Positions 6,446-10,519 of a stretch of 10,519 nucleotides of DNA are shown one piece after another (position 1 is the stretch's first letter; each line of letters opens with the position of its first letter). The DNA is taken from assembly GCA_900545875.1 (NCBI GenBank), contig URAQ01000040.1, forward strand, positions 1-10,519. Direction: 5' to 3'. The translations under genes were made by a program, and so were the position numbers. A model generated the notes under the pieces. It worked only from the letters and a program-made list of their open reading frames with translations. It did no database searches and was not told the origin of the DNA. The DNA is from an uncultured Collinsella sp. GTDB taxonomy: Bacteria; Actinomycetota; Coriobacteriia; Coriobacteriales; Coriobacteriaceae.

Positions 6446-7066
6446 TTATTCCGAGGCGTCCTCTGGTGCGGGATGTCGCTCCAGATAGTCGCCCAGCATC
6501 TTAAAGTCTTCCTCCAGCAGCTCCTGCCACGCCGGATTGCGCAGCGCTGCTGCCGGATGGAACGTGGGCATTACTACAAAATGCCCCATCTGGTGGAACC
6601 TGCCGCGCAGCTTAGTAATGCCAATCTCGGTCTTAAGCACAAAGTGCGTCGCGGGGTTGCCGAGCGTCACGATAATATCGGGCCAGATGCTTCGAATCTG
6701 CTCACGCAAAAACGGCGAGCAAGCCAGCACTTCCTCGGGACGCGGATTGCGGTTTCCCGGCGGGCGGCACTTAAGCACGTTGGCAATGTAGACGTCTTCG
6801 CGTTTGAGGCCCGCCAGCGACAAAATGCCGTTGAGGTCCTCGCCTGCCGCCCCCACAAAGGGCTCGCCCTGCAAATCCTCATTGCGGCCCGGCGCCTCAC
6901 CAATAAACATCACGCGAGCGCGGGGGTTTCCCACGCCAAACACGATATTGTGACGCGACTGGTAGAGCTGGCAGAGGTGACAATCGCCCAGAACGGCCTC
7001 AATTTCCTCGAGTGCGACCTCACGTGGTGCCTGATGGGTATGGCCGGGGATGTGCATGACGCCCAT
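6446..7066 (-). CDS. udg: Family-4 uracil-DNA glycosylase (Fe-S type)
   Basis: The 206-residue enzyme removes uracil from DNA, the first step of base excision repair. It has the family-4 signature of four cysteines for a [4Fe-4S] cluster: C29 and C32 (CHLC), C100 (NVLKCRPPGNRNP) and C116. The first active-site motif is GEAPGRNEDLQGEPFVG (56-72), and the second is TFHPAAALR (168-176). Length is typical of the family. The ATG at 7066 has AGGAG five bases upstream; this site overlaps the alr stop codon, from which the start is 8 bp away. It sits between alr and tsaE, an unrelated pathway, so cotranscription is probably operon convenience rather than shared function. No sign of truncation. Confidence 0.93.
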   Translation of the reverse strand: MGVMHIPGHTHQAPREVALEEIEAVLGDCHLCQLYQSRHNIVFGVGNPRARVMFIGEAPGRNEDLQGEPFVGAAGEDLNGILSLAGLKREDVYIANVLKCRPPGNRNPRPEEVLACSPFLREQIRSIWPDIIVTLGNPATHFVLKTEIGITKLRGRFHQMGHFVVMPTFHPAAALRNPAWQELLEEDFKMLGDYLERHPAPEDASE

Positions 7067-7074
7067 AGCGGCTC

Positions 7075-8220
7075 CTACACGTAGACCTTGTCGAGACGCA
7101 TGCCAAAGCCGCAGGCGACCTCGTAGTTAATCGTTCCGCGCAGTCGGGCCATCTCGTCCATAGTGATCTCGGCATCGCCATCGCGGCCGACAATGATCAT
7201 CTCGTCACCATACTCGGCCTCGGGAATCTCGTGTGCCGGGTTGGACTGAATGGCGACCATAAACTGGTCCATGCAGATATTGCCAACCTGATGCACACGC
7301 TCGCCGCGATACAGCACATCCATACGATTGGAAAGCGTACGCGATAGGCCATCGGCATAACCGATCGGCAGCGTGCAGATCTGAACGCGCGTACGCGGTA
7401 CGCGGTAGGTAAAACCGTAGCCCACGCCCTCACCCATCGCAGGGTGTGCCACGCGCGTCACACGCGCATGGACGCTCATAACGGGATCAAGCTGCATCAC
7501 GCGGCCACTCAGCTCGCACGGCTGCATGCCATACAAGCCAACGCCGGCGCGGATCATATCAAAATGCATCGAGGGGTCGAGCATCGAGGACGGCGTGTTG
7601 GCGCAGTGCACGATACCGCACTCAAAACCCGCATCCTTAATGGCCTGAACGGCCTCGGTAAAACGCTGGCACTGCAGCTTGTAGTCCCAACCCGAAGGTT
7701 CATCGGCCGTGGCAAAGTGCGTAAATACGCCGTCGCACTGGATGCCGCGATGGAAACTGATACCGCGTACAAAGTCGAGCACCTGTGTGTAGTGAACGCC
7801 GATACGATTCATGCCCGTCTCGATGGCAAGATGGTACTTGCCCACCTTGCCCGCCGCGACGGCACATTCGCCATACGCAAGAGCAAAGTCAGACGTATAG
7901 ACCGAGGGCATGATATCAAACTCGAGCAACGTCGGAATGGCCTCGATAGGCGGCTCGCTTAGGATGAGGATGGGTTTCGTAATCCCGCCCTGTCGGAGCT
8001 CAACGCCCTCGTTAACCGTCGCCACGGCAAACATGTCGGCACCGGCCGAATACATGATCTTGGCGCACTCAACTGCTCCATGACCATAAGCATCGGCCTT
8101 GACCACGCAGCACAGGCGCTGACGTGGATTCAGCAAGTTCTTATAGGCCCTCGTGTTGCGACGGAGCGCCCCGCGGTCGATCTCGACCCAGGACCAGCGC
8201 GTCAAATCGGCTTTATTCAT
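7075..8220 (-). CDS. alr: Alanine racemase
   Basis: This 381-residue PLP-dependent enzyme interconverts L- and D-alanine, supplying D-Ala for peptidoglycan. The PLP-binding lysine is K41 in VVKADAYGHG (39-48). The catalytic tyrosine is probably Y268 in GVGYGFTY. Other conserved blocks are ETGMNRIG (134-141), RAGVGLYG (224-231), TLPIGYADGLSR (283-294) and NICMDQFMV (314-322). Length matches the family (about 370-390). The ATG at 8220 is 2 bp after the nnr stop; no strong ribosome binding site is visible at the usual distance, so translation may be coupled to nnr. Next to acpS and nnr is a common position for alr in Gram-positive bacteria and actinobacteria. Confidence 0.96.
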   Translation of the reverse strand: MNKADLTRWSWVEIDRGALRRNTRAYKNLLNPRQRLCCVVKADAYGHGAVECAKIMYSAGADMFAVATVNEGVELRQGGITKPILILSEPPIEAIPTLLEFDIMPSVYTSDFALAYGECAVAAGKVGKYHLAIETGMNRIGVHYTQVLDFVRGISFHRGIQCDGVFTHFATADEPSGWDYKLQCQRFTEAVQAIKDAGFECGIVHCANTPSSMLDPSMHFDMIRAGVGLYGMQPCELSGRVMQLDPVMSVHARVTRVAHPAMGEGVGYGFTYRVPRTRVQICTLPIGYADGLSRTLSNRMDVLYRGERVHQVGNICMDQFMVAIQSNPAHEIPEAEYGDEMIIVGRDGDAEITMDEMARLRGTINYEVACGFGMRLDKVYV

Positions 8221-8222
8221 GA

Positions 8223-9839
8223 TTAGTCATCCGACCCTTCGTCCATGATTCCCAGATCTTCGAGCGCATCCTTTGCCGCCAGTTCCATGGCAGGACCGAT
8301 CAAGTCGATAAGATCGGTCGCGATGACGCTCTTCTCACCATACTCCGTCGCCGCGGCAAAACCGGCATAGCTGTGAAGTGCGACGGCGTACGAATACAGC
8401 AACTCCCAACGATCCATCTCGTCGCGCATGGTGGCAAGCGTGCCGGCCAAAATACCCGCGAGAACATCACCCGAACCGGCAGTTGCCAGAGAAGCCGGAC
8501 CCGAGAGTGGCAGCAGCACGCGCTCAACGCCACAGATAGCCGTCGTCGGCCCCTTGGCTATGACCACCAGATTGTCGGAGCCTGCAGCCCAGACAACCTT
8601 CTGCGCGGCCGCAATCGCGGTACCAAGGTCGTTCACCTCGTCACCGGCAACCAGGCGCGAAAGCTCACGATAGTGCGGCGTCATAACCAACGGCTGCTCG
8701 CGGCGATACATCTCGGGGTTACTATCAATACCGTCAATGGCAATCTTAGCAAGGCAGTTGAGTGCATCGGCGTCCAAAATTAGCGGTACATCAAGCTCGA
8801 GCAAGCCCGAAACCACCTGCATAGCGCCGGCAGACGTCGTCATACCGGGACCGCACAGCACGCAGCTGTACTTCTTTGCGATCTCGCACACCGTCATGCG
8901 CGCAGCGGCGCCAAAGGAGCCGCGGGAATCAGACGGAATAGCAAAGACCGGAATCGAAGGAAGTGCCATGCGAATGAGATTGGCGCAGGCGTCAGGAGCC
9001 GCGACTGCCACGTAACCAGCACCCGCGCGAGCTGCAGACTTGGCCGCCATAATGGCAGCACCAGGATATTGCGCAGATCCGGCGACAATAAGCACGGAGC
9101 CACGGGAATACTTATCGATATTCGATGGTAGCGGAGCAAAGTAATCAACTAAGTCACCGGGCTCGACAATCTCGGCGGCGTGGTCGACATCATCGATGAC
9201 CTCGTCAAGACGGTCGTAAAGATTGCCGCAGATCAAATCGCCAGCATACTCAGGACCATCAGCGCTATACAGACCAATCTTGGGCGCAATCATCGTCACC
9301 GTGCGCTCGGCACGAATGCAGTCGTCATCAACAACGCCCGTCTCTGCATTCAGGCCCGAGGGGACATCAATGGATACGACACAATCGGCGCATTCATTGA
9401 CCGTAGGAATCCAAATGGAGAACGGCGCACGCAGATTCCCGTGGAAACCGGTACCAAAAATGGCATCGACAACAACATCGGCCTTATCGATCAAAACCTC
9501 GAGTTCGTCACGCGAGGGGCCGACGCAAACGTGCACATCGCGGCCGGCCGTACGACGAGCAACATGACGTGCCAGAGCAGCAGGAATCTCATCCGGCTCA
9601 ACCGGAGAAACGATATCCACGTCCACACCCTTATGGCTCAGGATATCGGCGGCAACCCAACCGTCGCCGCCATTATTACCAAAACCGACCAGAACGAGAA
9701 CCCGATCGGGATTGAGCTTCAAGACCTCGTTGGCGGCAAACTCACCCGCTAGCTCCATAAGCTCGGCCTTCGAAGTCCCTTCGCGTTCGATGACATCCTC
9801 GAGACGAACGACTTCTTCGGTACTCAAAACCGGTTTCAT
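8223..9839 (-). CDS. nnr: Bifunctional NAD(P)H-hydrate epimerase / ADP-dependent NAD(P)H-hydrate dehydratase
   Basis: The 538-residue protein repairs hydrated NADH and NADPH, made by heat or by glyceraldehyde-3-phosphate dehydrogenase. The N-terminal YjeF_N domain (about 1-225) epimerises the hydrates and shows GFGNNGGDG (52-60), AIFGTGFHG (126-134) and IDVPSGLN (157-164). The C-terminal ribokinase-like dehydratase (about 235-525) shows GSAQYPGAA (254-262), LDADALN (355-361), KGPTT (429-433) and AGSGDVLAGI (454-463). The usual TPHPGE motif reads TPHYRE (387-392), keeping His and Glu but changing the middle two residues. The ATG at 9839 directly abuts the acpS stop (TAG-ATG), with AGGAG inside acpS, which implies translational coupling. 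Confidence 0.95.
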   Translation of the reverse strand: MKPVLSTEEVVRLEDVIEREGTSKAELMELAGEFAANEVLKLNPDRVLVLVGFGNNGGDGWVAADILSHKGVDVDIVSPVEPDEIPAALARHVARRTAGRDVHVCVGPSRDELEVLIDKADVVVDAIFGTGFHGNLRAPFSIWIPTVNECADCVVSIDVPSGLNAETGVVDDDCIRAERTVTMIAPKIGLYSADGPEYAGDLICGNLYDRLDEVIDDVDHAAEIVEPGDLVDYFAPLPSNIDKYSRGSVLIVAGSAQYPGAAIMAAKSAARAGAGYVAVAAPDACANLIRMALPSIPVFAIPSDSRGSFGAAARMTVCEIAKKYSCVLCGPGMTTSAGAMQVVSGLLELDVPLILDADALNCLAKIAIDGIDSNPEMYRREQPLVMTPHYRELSRLVAGDEVNDLGTAIAAAQKVVWAAGSDNLVVIAKGPTTAICGVERVLLPLSGPASLATAGSGDVLAGILAGTLATMRDEMDRWELLYSYAVALHSYAGFAAATEYGEKSVIATDLIDLIGPAMELAAKDALEDLGIMDEGSDD

Positions 9840-10379
9840 CTATGCTCCTAGCGTATCTTGCGAAGCATCGCCCAGGTGCTCCGTCAATGCTGAATTCTGC
9901 AGCTGCTCAAGCTCATCTAAAACAGAGCGAGCCTCTTTAAATGTCTGCGCTACGCGTTTCTTGGTGCTCACCTTTTCCTCTTTTGGCTTAGGCCGAGCAT
10001 CTTCGGTAATCGCGATGGCATTCGCAACGGCCAAGTCTCCTGTAAGCGTAATGGAAAGAGCGACCTCAACAACACCCAGTTCTTGAGCGATCTCGAGAGC
10101 ACGGCCCGAAAGCAGCGCCTTCGGTTTGCCGAGTTTATCACGCGTAACCGAAACATCCTTGCGACCCACGCCTTGACTAAAACCCGTGCCGAGAGCTTTA
10201 AGTACCGCCTCGCGCGAAGCAAAGCGGCTCGCATAGTGAGCAGCGGGACGCGATGATGCATCGCAATACGCACGCTCTTCTTCGGTAAACACACGCCGAG
10301 CAAACGACGGCGTCTTTTCAAGAATTGATTTCATGCGGGAAATCTCGACGATATCAACGCCGATACCAGCTTCAGCCAT
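9840..10379 (-). CDS. acpS: Holo-[acyl-carrier-protein] synthase with C-terminal extension
   Basis: This enzyme transfers 4'-phosphopantetheine from CoA to acyl carrier protein, activating fatty-acid synthesis. Motifs GIGVDIVEISR (5-15, metal-binding D9) and SRFASREAVLKALGTG (51-66, E57) are diagnostic; the usual Lys before the Glu is Arg here. LGKPKALL and SITLTGDLAVANAIAI complete the fold by about residue 125. The protein is 179 residues against about 120-130 for the family: the last 50 or so form a Lys/Glu-rich helical tail (KPKEEK, KEARSVLDELEQLQ) absent from ordinary AcpS. I start at ATG 10379, which has GGAGG five bases upstream; the in-frame ATG at 10391 has none. It is the first gene of the operon. 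Confidence 0.94.
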   Translation of the reverse strand: MAEAGIGVDIVEISRMKSILEKTPSFARRVFTEEERAYCDASSRPAAHYASRFASREAVLKALGTGFSQGVGRKDVSVTRDKLGKPKALLSGRALEIAQELGVVEVALSITLTGDLAVANAIAITEDARPKPKEEKVSTKKRVAQTFKEARSVLDELEQLQNSALTEHLGDASQDTLGA

Positions 10380-10408
10380 GTTCACCTCCATATCGCACAG
10401 ACTAAGTT

Positions 10409-10438
10409 ATTGTAGCCCGTTCGCAGAAGATGCGACAA
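10409..10438 (-). promoter_or_regulatory. Predicted promoter of the acpS-to-tsaD operon
   Basis: On the minus strand TTGTCG (10433-10438) and TACAAT (10409-10414) are spaced by 18 bp. The predicted start would leave about 20-25 nt before the acpS ATG at 10379, a fitting leader for the strong GGAGG site. Confidence 0.5.
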
Positions 10439-10444
10439 ACGAGG

Positions 10445-10474
10445 GTTATAAAACACAGCTACTATGTGAGACAA
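10445..10474 (-). promoter_or_regulatory. Second, upstream candidate promoter for the operon
   Basis: TTGTCT (10469-10474) and TATAAC (10445-10450) on the minus strand, again 18 bp apart. With the downstream promoter it would make a tandem pair 36 bp apart. Each match is moderate, and either one alone may be functional. Confidence 0.35.
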
Positions 10475-10493
10475 AAGCCCGTAAACGCAAAGA

Positions 10494-10519
10494 AGGGGGA
10501 GGCCGCGAGACCTCCCCCT
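10494..10519 (-). terminator. Terminator-like hairpin at the right edge
   Basis: AGGGGGAGG (10494-10502) pairs perfectly with CCTCCCCCT (10511-10519) around an 8-nt loop. On the minus strand it is followed by TTCTTTG, so it would end a gene lying to the right and insulate the acpS promoters. A plus-strand T run cannot be judged because the window ends here. Confidence 0.6.

Noticed and set aside
10380..10391. Upstream ATG at 10391 for acpS
   Set aside because: It has no ribosome binding site, whereas GGAGG sits five bases before the ATG at 10379.

Overview
The window looks like a chromosomal housekeeping region of a moderately GC-rich actinobacterium. The fused TsaB-RimI-TsaD protein, the acpS-nnr-alr-udg-tsaE gene order and the codon usage suggest the class Coriobacteriia, possibly Collinsella. 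That placement is inferred from gene content and memory, not from a search. All confidently called genes lie on the minus strand, so transcription runs from the right edge to the left edge.

Right half (about 10519 to 3556): a terminator-like hairpin sits at the right edge, followed by one or two candidate promoters. Then comes a tightly packed six-gene operon: acpS (holo-ACP synthase), nnr (NAD(P)H-hydrate epimerase/dehydratase), alr (alanine racemase), a family-4 uracil-DNA glycosylase, tsaE, and a three-domain tsaB-rimI-tsaD fusion. Junctions are a 14-bp overlap, direct abutment, or gaps of 12 bp or less, and ribosome binding sites often lie inside the preceding gene or its stop codon. The operon combines lipid and cell-wall precursor supply, repair of damaged NAD(P)H, DNA repair, and tRNA t6A37 modification plus ribosomal-protein acetylation.

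Middle (3555 to 3029): a 527-bp non-coding region, the most unusual part of the window. It contains a perfect inverted repeat with 37-bp arms and a 5-nt loop just after tsaD. Next is a good sigma-70-type promoter with an operator-like palindrome inside its spacer. After that comes a leader of about 230 nt in front of cstA, carrying a possible short Ile/Val-rich leader peptide, several competing helices, and a strong intrinsic terminator only 34 nt before the cstA start codon. This arrangement suggests transcription attenuation of cstA.

Left part (3028 to 1): cstA encodes a CstA-family membrane transporter (peptide/pyruvate type) and is followed by its own intrinsic terminator. Next is an AT-rich dyad-symmetric control region and a GTG-started gene that runs off the left edge. 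That gene encodes a protein with a possible winged-helix N-terminus and a long charged, low-complexity, RGG-like tail; its function is not recognised.

No phage genes, insertion sequences, CRISPR arrays, tRNA or rRNA genes were seen. The long plus-strand open frames opposite cstA, the left-edge gene and the operon are antisense shadows of real genes.
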